Source: Procambarus clarkii (taxonomy: Eukaryota > Arthropoda > Malacostraca > Decapoda > Cambaridae). Taken from it: 64,000 bases of DNA. The position numbers were made by a program, and so were the translations under genes. Positions 33,536-45,210 of the stretch are shown here, one piece after another. The stretch lies in assembly GCF_040958095.1 (NCBI RefSeq), contig NC_091215.1:32014534-32078533 (forward strand), written 5' to 3'. The notes beneath the pieces were generated by a model. The model made no database searches and was not told the DNA's origin. It saw only the letters and a list, made by a program, of their open reading frames with translations. Positions within the stretch are counted from its first letter, which is position 1, and each line of letters starts with the position of its first letter.

Positions 33536-34190
33536 TGTCAGCATACTGTTTTAGGTCTCCTGCTCAATACAAAGGCTTTGTTTGACAAATTTCATGGTGA
33601 TAAACAATGGATCTTCTAGTTCCTATTTGAACTATTATACTTTCTTGAAATTCATCTAGTAGGTCTAGTGACACTTCTATTTACTAGCTCAAGATAACGT
33701 TCCACATTGTCTTCATGTATTGCGAGCCTAGCAAGGGTGTCAACATTATGGTGCTCCTGGAGTCCAGTGTGAGGGAGGAACCACAACAGTTTGACGCTGA
33801 CAACATTATTAATTATTAATTAATTAATTAATTCTGTGTGACTTCAGTGGCAAGAATGTTCAAATTTCATTATAAGTTATTTAACCTTAGTGATGAGGAA
33901 AGGGAATATGAAATAATTAAGCTGTCTAGTGCAGTATTTACAATAATTTTGAGTGTCACAATGACAGCCAACAGTTCAACTGGCAAGGTGGATGCCCAAT
34001 TACTGACCCTTACAGTCATTTCAGTTGTGCTGGCGTCATCTTGGTGAACAATGGCCGCCTTCCCAGCCCTCTCTGTAGCTAAATTGAGTGATTCATCAGT
34101 GTACTGTATACGGTCTGAGTGATGCTACTTCCAGTTTGTAGATTGAATATGATGGACATGCGGACATCCTGGTTATACGTGTAATTACTT
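33536..34190. other. No gene recognised
   Basis: Short plus-strand frame 33838-34047 with no recognised domain. (TTAA)n near 33808-33832. Confidence 0.45.
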
Positions 34191-34194
34191 TATA

Positions 34195-34408
<214 letters not shown>

Positions 34409-34464
34409 GTATTCCCAGGTTTTCTCTACTGCTAGATTAACAGAAACATCACATGATGCCAAAC

Positions 34465-34800
<336 letters not shown>

Positions 34801-35510
34801 GTACACACACGCACACTCAGACAACTAACCCCTAAGAAGCCGAGAGTATAACAATGAAAGGGACTTTTCCGGTGGAAATCACATCTGCAAAACTGATGAG
34901 AAAGAGTTCACAATCCATAGTGAAGGAAGTACCCATGAAAGCAGTCACTTCCCAGGGAGCAGCGAGGTGCACTAGTCAGCTGCTGGAGAGCACAGGCAAC
35001 CACACATAATATCAATTACAATTAATTCGCTTTTCTGAAAGCTCAAAACAACATTTACATTCAAATTACATCATTCGTGCTATTAATTTAATATTGAAAT
35101 ATTGTGCAATCTTTTATGCCCTCAACATGACTGATGCCTTATAACATTATATATTTATATAACGAAACAATTCATTGCGTATTGACTTTAATCAGAAAAT
35201 TAATAATCGTATGCTAATTTCATTATCGTCAAAACTTGGGAAAAATTGTGCAGATGAGAAAGGTTGAAAAACAGGATAATTATTATTCTCAGTCTCAGAT
35301 ATTTACATAATTAACTATCTCTTCCAGCCAACAGCGACTGATTCCAGTTTGCGTTTATCTCGAACGGGAAATATTGAACATGGAGATGAGCCCCTTACTA
35401 GTATCACTGAGCCCGTATTTAGAGTCATCTCCAATAATCTCTACTACATTACGAGTTACAATTTGCAGAGCACTTACGTGTTCTCTTACGAGATCTGCAT
35501 CTCTTACGTT
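34801..35510. other. No gene recognised
   Basis: AT-rich DNA without recognised genes or repeats. Confidence 0.4.
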
Positions 35511-35516
35511 GATGAA

Positions 35517-35760
35517 CCCAACCATTTGGACTATTTGATACAGCGACGGCGTCGTTTCTTGCAGGTTGGCGCTCAATCCCCGATGGTGCCACTCAGTGTG
35601 CACAATAGCCAAGTGTTACGTTGAACTAACGTTAATCTTGGATATTGTGCCCTCTGGGATGTGGTTGTGCCCTGTTCCTACCCTCCGTCCTATCCCAGCT
35701 CCTCGTCCTCCAATCCCTTCCTAGTGCTATATAATCATATTGGCTTAGTGTTCTCCTTAA
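35517..35760 (+). mobile_element. SINE family 2, diverged copy
   Basis: Head begins AACCATTTGGAC with B-box-like TTGGCGCTCAATCCCCGA; tail has CCTAGTGCTATATAATC and TTGGCTTAGTG. Confidence 0.7.
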
Positions 35761-35763
35761 AGC

Positions 35764-35862
35764 CCCGCTCCTGTGCCAGGTAAGTCCACTACGGGCTCAC
35801 CATAGCCCGTGCTACTTGGAACTTTTTGTTCCCAATAGCTGGATCTCTAACAACAGTGTTCT
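35764..35862 (+). repeat. Repeat R3
   Basis: TGTGCCAGGTAAGTCCACTA, then hairpin ACGGGCTCACCATAGCCCGT, then GCTACTTGGAACTTTTTGTT. Other copies at 17789 (minus), 43729 and 43895. Confidence 0.8.
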
Positions 35863-35944
35863 CCTCTCATAATTGCCTTGTCTCTCACCGATGATGGCGG
35901 CTCAATCTGTGTTTGCTAAAACAGTTTGCGTGCTACCAAGCACT

Positions 35945-36160
35945 ACAAAATAATCCTTAACCCAAGGTTATTCCGGTTATGGACGACCTCGTAGCGCTTC
36001 AGAGCTCGTAAACTGTTAACATTCGGATAAAACATACGGACTAAGCCGCTATGATCTAAGGGACGGGCAAGGAATGGTGCCCAACCACTTGGACGGTTGG
36101 GGATTGAACCCCGACCTGCATGAAGCAAGACCGTCGCTCTACCGTCCAGGCCAGGACACA
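35945..36160 (-). mobile_element. Foldback-related fragment followed by SINE 2 head
   Basis: 35945-36065 resembles the centre and right arm of the foldback at 24946 (GCGCTTCAGAGCTCGTAAAC, then AGCCGCTATGATC). 36080-36160 is a minus-strand SINE 2 head (GGTTGGGGATTGAACCCCGA on plus). Confidence 0.6.
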
Positions 36161-36164
36161 ATGG

Positions 36165-36445
36165 ATGCAACTTATGTTTACTCCCAACCAAACTCCTCCA
36201 TATGTATAACTTTCGTTTGAAACTATCCAGGGTTATTATGGTATTGTGTTCTATAATTCAACAATTCTATTTCGAAGGCAATATTTACCCAGACACTTCC
36301 GAATCAAAATTTGCAAAATTTTGATTCATTGTTTTATATTTTATTTTGAGTTAATATATTTACTATATTAATATCCACTTATTGTATATTTTCATCCATG
36401 TGTATACTTCAAACAAGATATACGGCTTTAACAAACTGAAAACAA
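36165..36445. other. No gene recognised
   Basis: AT-rich spacer before the large satellite. Confidence 0.4.
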
Positions 36446-39061
36446 CAGGGCAGCCATGCCAGAGGGCAGCCATGCCAGAAGGCAGCCATGCCAGAGGGCA
36501 GCCATGCCAGAGAGCAGCCATGCCAGAGGGCAGCCATGCCAGAAGGCAGCCATGCCAGAGGGCAGCCATGCCAGAGGGCAGCCATGCCAGAGAGCAGCCA
36601 TGCCAGAAGGCAGCCATGCCAGAGGGCAGCCATGCCAGAAGGCAGCCATGCCAGAGGGCAGCCATGCCAGAGGGCAGCCATGCCAGAGGGCAGCCATGCC
36701 AGAGGGCAGCCATGCCAGAAGGCAGCCATGCCAGAGGGCAGCCATGCCAGAGAGCATCCATGCCAGAAGGCAGCCATGCCAGAAGGCAGCCATGCCAGAG
36801 GGCAGCCATGCCAGAGGGCAGCCATGCCAGAGGGCAGCCATGCCAGAAGGCAGCCATGCCAGAGGGCAGCCATGCCAGAGAGCAGCCATGCCAGAAGGCA
36901 GCCATGCCAGAGGGCAGCCATGCCAGAGGGCAGCCATGCCAGAAGGCAGCCATGCCAGAAGGCAGCCATGCCAGAGAGCAGCCATGCCAGAAGGCAGCCA
37001 TGCCAGAGAGCAGCCATGCCAGAAGGCAGCCATGCCAGAGGGCAGCCATGCCAGAAGGCAGCCATGCCAGAGGGCAGCCATGCCAGAGGGCAGCCATGCC
37101 AGAGGGCAGCCATGCCAGAGGGCAGCCATGCCAGAGGGCAGCCATGCCAGAGAGCAGCCATGCCAGAGGGCAGCCATGCCAGAAGGCAGCCATGCCAGAG
37201 GGCAGCCATGCCAGAGGGCAGCCATGCCAGAGAGCAGCCATGCCAGAAGGCAGCCATGCCAGAGGGCAGCCATGCCAGAAGGCAGCCATGCCAGAGGGCA
37301 GCCATGCCAGAGGGCAGCCATGCCAGAGGGCAGCCATGCCAGAGGGCAGCCATGCCAGAAGGCAGCCATGCCAGAGGGCAGCCATGCCAGAGAGCAGCCA
37401 TGCCAGAAGGCAGCCATGCCAGAAGGCAGCCATGCCAGAGGGCAGCCATGCCAGAGGGCAGCCATGCCAGAGGGCAGCCATGCCAGAAGGCAGCCATGCC
37501 AGAGGGCAGCCATGCCAGAGAGCAGCCATGCCAGAAGGCAGCCATGCCAGAGGGCAGCCATGCCAGAGGGCAGCCATGCCAGAAGGCAGCCATGCCAGAA
37601 GGCAGCCATGCCAGAGAGCAGCCATGCCAGAAGGCAGCCATGCCAGAGAGCAGCCATGCCAGAAGGCAGCCATGCCAGAGGGCAGCCATGCCAGAAGGCA
37701 GCCATGCCAGAGGGCAGCCATGCCAGAGGGCAGCCATGCCAGAGGGCAGCCATGCCAGAAGGCAGCCATGCCAGAGAGCAGCCATGCCAGAAGGCAGCCA
37801 TGCCAGAGGGCAGCCATGCCAGAAGGCAGCCATGCCAGAAGGCAGCCATGCCAGAGAGCAGCCATGCCAGAAGGCAGCCATGCCAGAGGGTAGCCATGCC
37901 AGAGAGCAGCCATGCCAGAAGGCAGCCATGCCAGAAGGCAGCCATGCCAGAGAGCAGCCATGCCAGAGGGCAGCCATGCCAGAGAGCAGCCATGCCAGAA
38001 GGCAGCCATGCCAGAGAGCAGCCATGCCAGAGGGCAGCCATGCCAGAGGGTAGCCATGCCAGAGAGCAGCCATGCCAGAAGGCAGCCATGCCAGAGAGCA
38101 GCCATGCCAGAAGGCAGCCATGCCAGAGGGCAGCCATGCCAGAGAGCAGCCATGCCAGAAGGCAGCCATGCCAGAGAGCAGCCATGCCAGAGGGCAGCCA
38201 TGCCAGAAGGCAGCCATGCCAGAAGGCAGCCATGCCAGAGGGCAGCCATGCCAGAGAGCAGCCATGCCAGAGGGCAGCCATGCCAGAAGGCAGCCATGCC
38301 AGAGGGCAGCCATGCCAGAAGGCAGCCATGCCAGAAGGCAGCCATGCCAGAGGGCAGCCATGCCAGAGAGCAGCCATGCCAGAGAGCAGCCATGCCAGAG
38401 AGCAGCCATGCCAGAAGGCAGCCATGCCAGAGGGCAGCCATGCCAGAGGGCAGCCATGCCAGAGAGCAGCCATGCCAGAAGACAGCCATGCCAGAGGGCA
38501 GCCATGCCAGAGGGCAGCCATGCCAGAAGGCAGCCATGCCAGAGAGCAGCCATGCCAGAGGGCAGCCATGCCAGAGGGCAGCCATGCCAGAAGGCAGCCA
38601 TGCCAGAGAGCAGCCATGCCAGAGGGCAGCCATGCCAGAGGGCAGCCATGCCAGAGGGCAGCCATGCCAGAGGGCAGCCATGCCAGAGGGCAGCTATGCC
38701 AGAAGGCAGCCATGCCAGAGAGCAGCCATGCCAGAAGGCAGCCATGCCAGAGGGCAGCCATGCCAGAAGGCAGCCATGCCAGAGAGCAGCCATGCCAGAG
38801 GGCAGCCATGCCAGAGGGCAGCCATGCCAGAAGGCAGCCATGCCAGAGAGCAGCCATGCCAGAAGGCAGCCATGCCAGAGGGCAGCCATGCCAGAGGGCA
38901 GCCATGCCAGAAGGCAGCCATGCCAGAGAGCAGCCATGCCAGAGGGCAGCCATGCCAGAAGGCAGCCATGCCAGAGAGCAGCCATGCCAGAGGGCAGCCA
39001 TGCCAGAGGGCAGCCATGCCAGAAGGCAGCCATGCCAGAGGGCAGCCATGCCAGAAGGCAC
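36446..39061. repeat. 16-bp satellite, about 163 copies, with higher-order repeat
   Basis: Unit GGCAGCCATGCCAGAG, strictly 16 bp. Nearly all variation is at the junction bases (AGAGGGC, AGAAGGC, AGAGAGC). 36481-37119 and 37121-37759 show the same variant order over 40 units with one visible difference (GCATCC near 36757). The unit has no stop codon in any of six frames, so frames of up to about 887 codons arise on both strands; they are not genes. GGCA...TGCC gives each unit a small stem. Confidence 0.98.
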
Positions 39062-39950
39062 TGTGATTGATACAGACGGTAAATATGTCAACAGCTAGAT
39101 AACGCCACACTTAATGGCTCAGTAAGTGTAGCAAAGCGTCTTCAAAGTGCACACCGCTACTCAAAGACAATCATCTTTATGCAGTAAGCTGCCGCGACTC
39201 TTGGAGATAGACACACCGACAGACTCCAGTAATTCGCCTTCCACATAACTTGGTAATATTAATGGCCAGAGCTCAACAGCTGTCCTCGAGTGACGTTTCT
39301 TGCACCTTACACTAAAAGCATTTTATGGTGGATTACTTCATATTCCGCCCAACCTGGCCACCGCTCGGGTGAAGCCAGCGAGGGCCCGCCACACGCTACA
39401 GCCTAGCGCAGGAATATCAATCAAGAAAAATTACTTAAAATACTGATTACATTTTATAAAATCGGTGTTTAAATTTTGCATAAATATTATATGAAAACGC
39501 TGAAATTTTTTATCTAAAGCATCTATATATAGACTGGCATTGGAAATAGTGAATACAATATATATACAATTCAGCACAAAATATATATTGTAAGTTTTTT
39601 TACTTATATTACACCACATGTCATTATCGTGAAATTTACCCATATAAAGTGACACACACACGGGTCACCAATGGCGCTTCAGCAAAACACTTCACAATAT
39701 GTATAACACCGAGTGGCAATTTACTCAAAATTAATATCAAAATATGCAAGAATCTCCAAACCAAAATGTGACATTTAAACATTATGACAAAACACTTCCC
39801 TTAATGAAGAGCGAACAAAACGATGACAATATTGCAACAACACGACACTTGCCGCTCGTGACCATCAAGTCAAATGGCCCTTGTCATCATCACAAATGTT
39901 GAAGGTCTTAAATCTTAAGTCTCCCTTACGTTACAAAGGTGACTGTATGG
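39062..39950. other. No gene recognised
   Basis: AT-rich unique DNA. Minus-strand frame 39431-39661 has no recognised domain. Confidence 0.45.
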
Positions 39951-39954
39951 CTCG

Positions 39955-40198
39955 GGAGCCGGTCGGCCGAGCGGACAGCACGCTGGACTTGTGATTCTGT
40001 GGTCCAGGGTTCGATCCCGGGCGCCGGCGAGAAACAATGGGCAAAGTTTCTTTCACCCTATGCCCCTGTTACCTAGCAGTAAATAGGTACCTGGGTGTTA
40101 GTCAGCTGTCACGGGCTGCTTCCTGGGGTTGGAGGCCTGGTCGAGGACCGGGCCGCGGGGACACTAAAGTCCCGAAATCATCTCAAGATAACCTCAAG
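39955..40198 (+). mobile_element. SINE family 1, full-length
   Basis: Close match to 3594-3834: same tRNA-like head and the same TTCTTTCACCCTATGCCCC body and ATCTCAAGATAACC end. By eye well over 90 percent identical. Confidence 0.9.
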
Positions 40199-40575
40199 AA
40201 GATGGCACTCTCCTCCGTCCACTGGGGCGTGATGACCCAGCCTCCACAATGTTACAGTATAGTGGTTGTTACAGTAGCCTACAGTCTTGTAACGAATCAG
40301 TGTGCAGGTATTAAGCTTCTTTGAAAATCCTACAGAAAATTATTCTTCGCCATACTTAATAAATCTAAGACCACAAATATATTTATTTGTTGTTTGAAGT
40401 AGATTGATTAACTTTTCACATCTGGACCAATCACAGCTCACTTTAACGTCACCTGTACTCGTTAGCGTAGGTCACGTGATGCAGTGACGGAGGTGATCTC
40501 CAAGTTACGATTAAAACAGGAATTTCCTTAAGTATTATTACTCCTTAACATTATTAAATTTGTTAACTAATTCAA
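40199..40575. other. No gene recognised
   Basis: Unique AT-rich DNA leading into a decayed Penelope-like segment. Confidence 0.4.
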
Positions 40576-40579
40576 TAGA

Positions 40580-40830
40580 ATTGATCAATTCTACTGAACA
40601 AATTAAATAATGTTCCAATCAATCCTGATGTCAAATTAATCAGTTTTGACGTTTGTTCTTTGTTTACTAAGGTTCCAGTTAATGATATTCTTGATTACCT
40701 TGCTCATGAATTAATGAGCCTGCTCTGCCTGCTGATATTATTGTCAATCTTCGTAAGCTGTGTATAACAGAAAGTAAATTTACTTTTAATGAGTATTATT
40801 TACATGCGATGGGAAACTCTTGCTGGGCCA
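40580..40830 (+). pseudogene. Penelope-like element RT fragment
   Basis: The plus strand reads PINPDVKLISFDVCSLFTKV, then PVNDILDYLAHE; after a frameshift near 40715 it continues PADIIVNLRKLCITESKFTF and NEYYLHAMG. SFDVxSLFTxVP and the later F-x-F-N-x-x-Y-x-x-x-x-MG pattern are hallmarks of Penelope-like RTs, not LINE RTs. The fragment ends where the Gln/Pro-coding minisatellite begins. Confidence 0.8.
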
Positions 40831-40834
40831 GAGG

Positions 40835-42590
40835 CTCCAGCAACAACAGCCACAGCCCCAACAACAGCCACAGCCCCAACAACAGCCACAGCCCCAACAA
40901 CAGCCACAGCCCCCAACAACAGCCACAGCCCCCAACAACAGCCACAGCCCCAACAACAGCCACAGTCCCCCATCAACAGCCACAGCCCCCTCCAACAGCC
41001 ACAGCCCCCAACAACAGCCACAGCCCCCAACAACAGCCACAGCCCCCAACAACAGCCACAGCCCCCCAACAACAGCCACAGCCCCCAACAACAGCCACAG
41101 CCCCCAACAACAGCCACAGTCCCCAACAACAGCCACAGCCCCCAACAACAGCCACAGCCCCAACAACAGCTACAGCCCCCAACAACAGCCACAGCCCCCA
41201 ACAACAGCCACAGCCCCAACAACAGCCACAGCCCCCTACAACAGCTCAGCCCCCAACAACAGCCACAGCCCCAACAACAGCCACAGCCCCCAACAACAGC
41301 CACAGCCCCCAACAACAGCCACAGCCCCCAACAACAGCCACAGCCCCCAACAACAGTCACAGCCCCCAACAACAGCCACAGCCCCCAACAACAGCCACAG
41401 CCCCCAACAACAGCCACAGCCCCAACAACAGCCACAGCCCCCTACAACAGCCACAGCCCCAACAACAGCCACAGCCCCCAACAACAGCCACAGCCCCAAC
41501 AACAGCCACAGTCCCCAACAACAGCCACAGCCCCCAACAACAGGCAGAGCCCCAACAACAGCCACAGCTCCCCATCAACAGCCACAGCCCCCAACAACAG
41601 TCACAGCCCCCAACAACAGCCACAGCCCCCAACAACAGCCACAGCCCCCAGCAGCAGCCACAGCCCCAACAACAGCCACAGCCCCCTACAACAGCCACAG
41701 CCCCCAACAACAGCCACAGCCCCCAGCAACAGCCACAGCCCCAACAACAGCCACAGCCCCCTACAACAGCCACAGCCCCCAACAACAGCCACAGTCCCCA
41801 ACAACAGCCACAGCCCCCAACAACAGCCACAGCCCCAACAACAGCTACAGCCCCCAACAACAGCCACAGCCCCCAACAACAGCCACAGCCCCAACAACAG
41901 CCACAGCCCCCTACAACAGCTCAGCCCCCAACAACAGCCACAGCCCCAACAACAGCCACAGCCCCCAACAACAGCCACAGCCCCCAACAACAGCCACAGC
42001 CCCCAACAACAGCCACAGCCCCCAACAACAGTCACAGCCCCCAACAACAGCCACAGCCCCCAACAACAGCCACAGCCCCCAACAACAGCCACAGCCCCAA
42101 CAACAGCCACAGCCCCCTACAACAGCCACAGCCCCAACAACAGCCACAGCCCCCAACAACAGCCACAGCCCCAACAACAGCCACAGTCCCCAACAACAGC
42201 CACAGCCCCCAACAACAGGCAGAGCCCCAACAACAGCCACAGCTCCCCATCAACAGCCACAGCCCCCAACAACAGTCACAGCCCCCAACAACAGCCACAG
42301 CCCCCAACAACAGCCACAGCCCCCAGCAGCAGCCACAGCCCCAACAACAGCCACAGCCCCCTACAACAGCCACAGCCCCCAACAACAGCCACAGCCCCCA
42401 GCAACAGCCACAGCCCCAACAACAGCCACAGCCCCCTACAACAGCCACAGCCCCAACAACAGCCACAGCCCCCAGCAACAGCCACAGCCCCAACAACAGC
42501 CACAGCCCCCTACAACAGCCACAGCCCCCTACAACAGCCACAGCCCCAACAACAGCCACAGCCCCAGCAACAGCCTCATCAGCAGTAACG
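40835..42590. repeat. 18/19-bp minisatellite with 675-bp internal duplication
   Basis: Units of CAACAACAGCCACAGCCCC with 18- or 19-bp length depending on the C run, plus rarer CTACAACAG, GTCC, GGCAGAG and CATCAACAG variants. 41090-41779 recurs at about 41765-42454 at a constant 675-bp offset, including all rare variants. Three plus-strand frames of about 600 codons (QQQPQPPTTATAP type) run through it; the frames interchange through 18/19-bp slippage, so they are artefacts. Confidence 0.97.
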
Positions 42591-43072
42591 ACCAGCTACA
42601 CCCTCGTGTAGCTGGTGTCTCCTGGCAGGTATGATGAGGACACATGTAGTGACGGAGATCATCCCTGTTGATACTAAAGCTGCACCGCCAACACACACCC
42701 ACGCCCACCACGCCCTCCACGCCCACCACGCCCATCACGGCCATCACGCCCACATGGGCGGGGACGGGCGGAATAGAGCATGCTGAACGCAGGCAGGCAG
42801 ACAGGAAGGAAGGTGGGGATGGAGGAGCAAAGTGAGAAAAAGATACAGGACAAGAAAATAAAAAGTGAAGAGAGGGAAGGATAGAAAGAGAGAAGATATG
42901 AATATTTGGAGGAGACCATGGCAGAAGAAGAGATAGGAAGATATGGGTTGAAAGAGATGGGATGGGACAGGGCCAAGAGATAGAGATAATGCTATATGAA
43001 GTTGATAGTGAGGGATAGATTGAGTTGACTTTATAGAAAAGCTTAAATAGGAGAGGGATGAGATGTAATTAA
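42591..43072. other. No gene recognised; short C-rich and purine-rich repeats
   Basis: CACGCCCACCACGCC-type repeats at 42700-42760, then GA-rich DNA to about 42960. Confidence 0.5.
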
Positions 43073-43255
43073 TGACACGTGTCATGGGAGGCCTGTGCCA
43101 CGACACGTGTCATGGGAGGCCGTGCCACAACACGTGTCACGGGAGGCCGTGCTACGACACGTGTCATGGGAGGCCGTGCCACGACACGTGTCATGGGAGG
43201 CCGTGCCACGACACGTGTCATGGGAGGCCGTGCCACGACACGTGTCATAGAACGT
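43073..43255. repeat. 27-bp array of CACGTG palindromes, 7 sites
   Basis: CACGTG cores at 43076, 43104, 43131, 43158, 43185, 43212 and 43239, almost all at 27-bp steps, each within GACACGTGTC or one-base variants and followed by GGGAGGCCGTGC. Confidence 0.95.
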
Positions 43256-43347
43256 GCCATACAGCGCCGTGACACGGTAAACAACTACAGGAAGCAACCC
43301 TTGACACAAACAACTGACACTTGTCCTGAGGAGGAGACAGGGGAGCC

Positions 43348-43352
<5 letters not shown>

Positions 43353-43421
<69 letters not shown>

Positions 43422-43515
43422 GATTGATCAGTTGAGAGGCGGGACCAAAGAGCCAAAGCTCAACCCCCGCAAACACAAATAGGTGAGTACAAATAGGTGA
43501 GTACACACACACACA
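43353..43515 (+). mobile_element. (CA)n then LINE-A 3' UTR fragment
   Basis: 33 CA units, then GTTGAGAGGCGGGACCAAAG, CTCAACCCCCGCAAACAC and a doubled AAATAGGTGAGTAC end followed by more CA. Confidence 0.8.
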
Positions 43516-43728
43516 CCTGAGCTCAGGAGAAACTGAAGTGTAAATTATTCATAAATGTTTGTACATTTACAGTTGGGTTACACAAATTTACTCTTAACTA
43601 TTTATCTAAAATGTAATATCTGTAATTCTGAACTGCATGCTCCAGATTTAGATTTAGAAGGTACATTACAGTTGTCAAATTCACTACCAGAAAATAGACA
43701 GCAACCAAGATTACACGCTTGATACAGC
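43516..43728. other. No gene recognised
   Basis: AT-rich spacer. Confidence 0.4.
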
Positions 43729-43968
43729 CCCGCTCCTGTGCCAGGAAAGTCCACTACGGGCTCACCATAGCCCGTGCTACTTGCAACTTTTTGTTCAGAG
43801 TAGCTGAATCTAAAACAACAACAAACAACTACACGCTTGTAGAAAATCAGGGGTAAAAAAAAGTACTCTACTGTCCCCTCACCTGTTATATAGTCAACTA
43901 CGGGCTCACCATAGCCCGTGCTACTGGGAGCTCTTTGTTCCGAGTAGCGAATCTTAAACAACAACAAA
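43729..43968 (+). repeat. Two R3 copies
   Basis: 43729-43822 is a full copy; 43895-43968 lacks the first part. Both contain ACGGGCTCACCATAGCCCGT and end in an AACAACAACAA tail. Confidence 0.8.
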
Positions 43969-44285
43969 TGTTATGTAGTCGGAATAACTGTAGAAAATTT
44001 AGCTCGGCCCTGGGAGAAGTTTTGAGCTTCACTGTACCTGTACTGTAACCTCAATTTGCGCAATTAAAAGGCTACAGCGGTGGACTTTATGTATTTTTCA
44101 CGAATTACTTGTTGTTAGTGATGATGATGGTCGTTTGTAGTGAAGATTTATACAGAAATGGCGGTTTTGTAGTGAAGACGGTTACAGTGATGAAGATATT
44201 GAGAACCGATGATATTACAGCGATGAGGATGGTTTGATGATGAATTTATTCAGACGATAAATTGAAGTCAGAAGTATATTTTCTG
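43969..44285. other. No gene recognised
   Basis: Unique DNA with GATGATG and GTAGTGAAGA short repeats. Confidence 0.4.
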
Positions 44286-44289
44286 CGAG

Positions 44290-44690
44290 GGCGGAGAGGC
44301 AGACGACAGAGGGGTGGGGGGAGGGAGTGAGAGGGGAAAGGGAGGGAGAGAAGGGACGAGAGGTGAGAAAGGGGAGGAAAGTGTAGGGAGAGATGATGAA
44401 GAGAGGGTGGGGAGTGGAATGGGAGATGGGGGGAGAGTGGGAAAATATGGTGGGGAGATTGGGTGGAAAAATGGTGGAGAGGCACAGATTGGAAAAAAAG
44501 AGATAAGAGAAGAGATTGGGAGGGAGGGTGGAGAGGGAGAGTGGACTGTCTGAGAGGGGTGAGAAAGGTGGAAAAGGGGTGTGAGGGGAGGCGAGTGGGG
44601 AAGACGGGAGAGTGAAAGTGAGGGGGACATAGGAAGAGAGATGAGAGGGAAGGGGAGAGGAGAGGAAAAAAAAATAAAAAAGAGACCCCA
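44290..44690. repeat. Purine-rich tract
   Basis: About 400 bp of G/A-rich degenerate repeats; minus-strand frames are Ser/Pro-rich artefacts. Confidence 0.85.
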
Positions 44691-44711
44691 GGTTCAGCCG
44701 GGTATCATATT

Positions 44712-44790
44712 TAATACTCACCTAGTTGTGCTTGCGGGGGTTGAGCTTTGGCTCTTTGGTCCCGCCTCTCAACTATCAATCAACTGTTCT
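44712..44790 (-). mobile_element. LINE-A 3' UTR fragment
   Basis: ACTCACCTAGTTGTGCTTGC and GGTCCCGCCTCTCAAC on the plus strand; truncated after about 75 bp, followed by (CTA)n. Confidence 0.8.
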
Positions 44791-44811
44791 ACTACTACTA
44801 CTAATATTTTT

Positions 44812-44995
44812 TTCCCACAAGACACCCACACACCCCAGAAAGCAGCCCGTGACAGCTGACTAACTCCCGGGTACCTATTTACTGCTAGGTAACAGGGGCA
44901 TGGGGTGAAAGAAACTGTCTATCGTTTCTCGCCGGCGCCCGGAATCGAACCCGGGACCAGAGGATCACGTGACCAGTGTGCTGTCCGCTCGGCCG

Positions 44996-44998
<3 letters not shown>
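44812..44998 (-). mobile_element. SINE family 1, head abutting (GT)n
   Basis: Minus-strand copy with GGTACCTATTTACTGCTAGG, the GGAATCGAACCCGGG B-box complement and the GCTGTCCGCTCGGCCGGC head. The last few head bases are replaced by GT. Confidence 0.88.
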
Positions 44999-45079
<81 letters not shown>

Positions 45080-45210
45080 CATATGTAGTAGACGTGAAAG
45101 AGGAAAACAGGTCGGGAGTCGATACATTAGGCAACCGACAGTTAGAGAGGCGGGGTCCAAGAGCTAACAGGTCAATCCTGCAGGCGCAAATAGAAACGCG
45201 CACACACAAT
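44997..45210 (+). repeat. (GT)n array and R6 3' segment
   Basis: About 40 GT units to 45077, then R6 (GAAAACAGGTCGGGAGTCG, AGAGGCGGGGTCCAAGAGC, AATCCTGCAGGCGCAAAT). Confidence 0.85.

Noticed and set aside
36363-39110. Very large open frames (384-887 codons) on both strands
   Set aside because: All are translations of the 16-bp satellite, which has no stop codon in any frame; no start context, no non-repeat domain.
40786-42634. Three overlapping frames of about 600 codons rich in Gln, Pro, Thr, Ser; and Gly/Cys/Leu/Trp-rich frames on the minus strand
   Set aside because: Products of the 18/19-bp minisatellite in all frames; the only non-repeat part is the Penelope-like RT relic in front of it.
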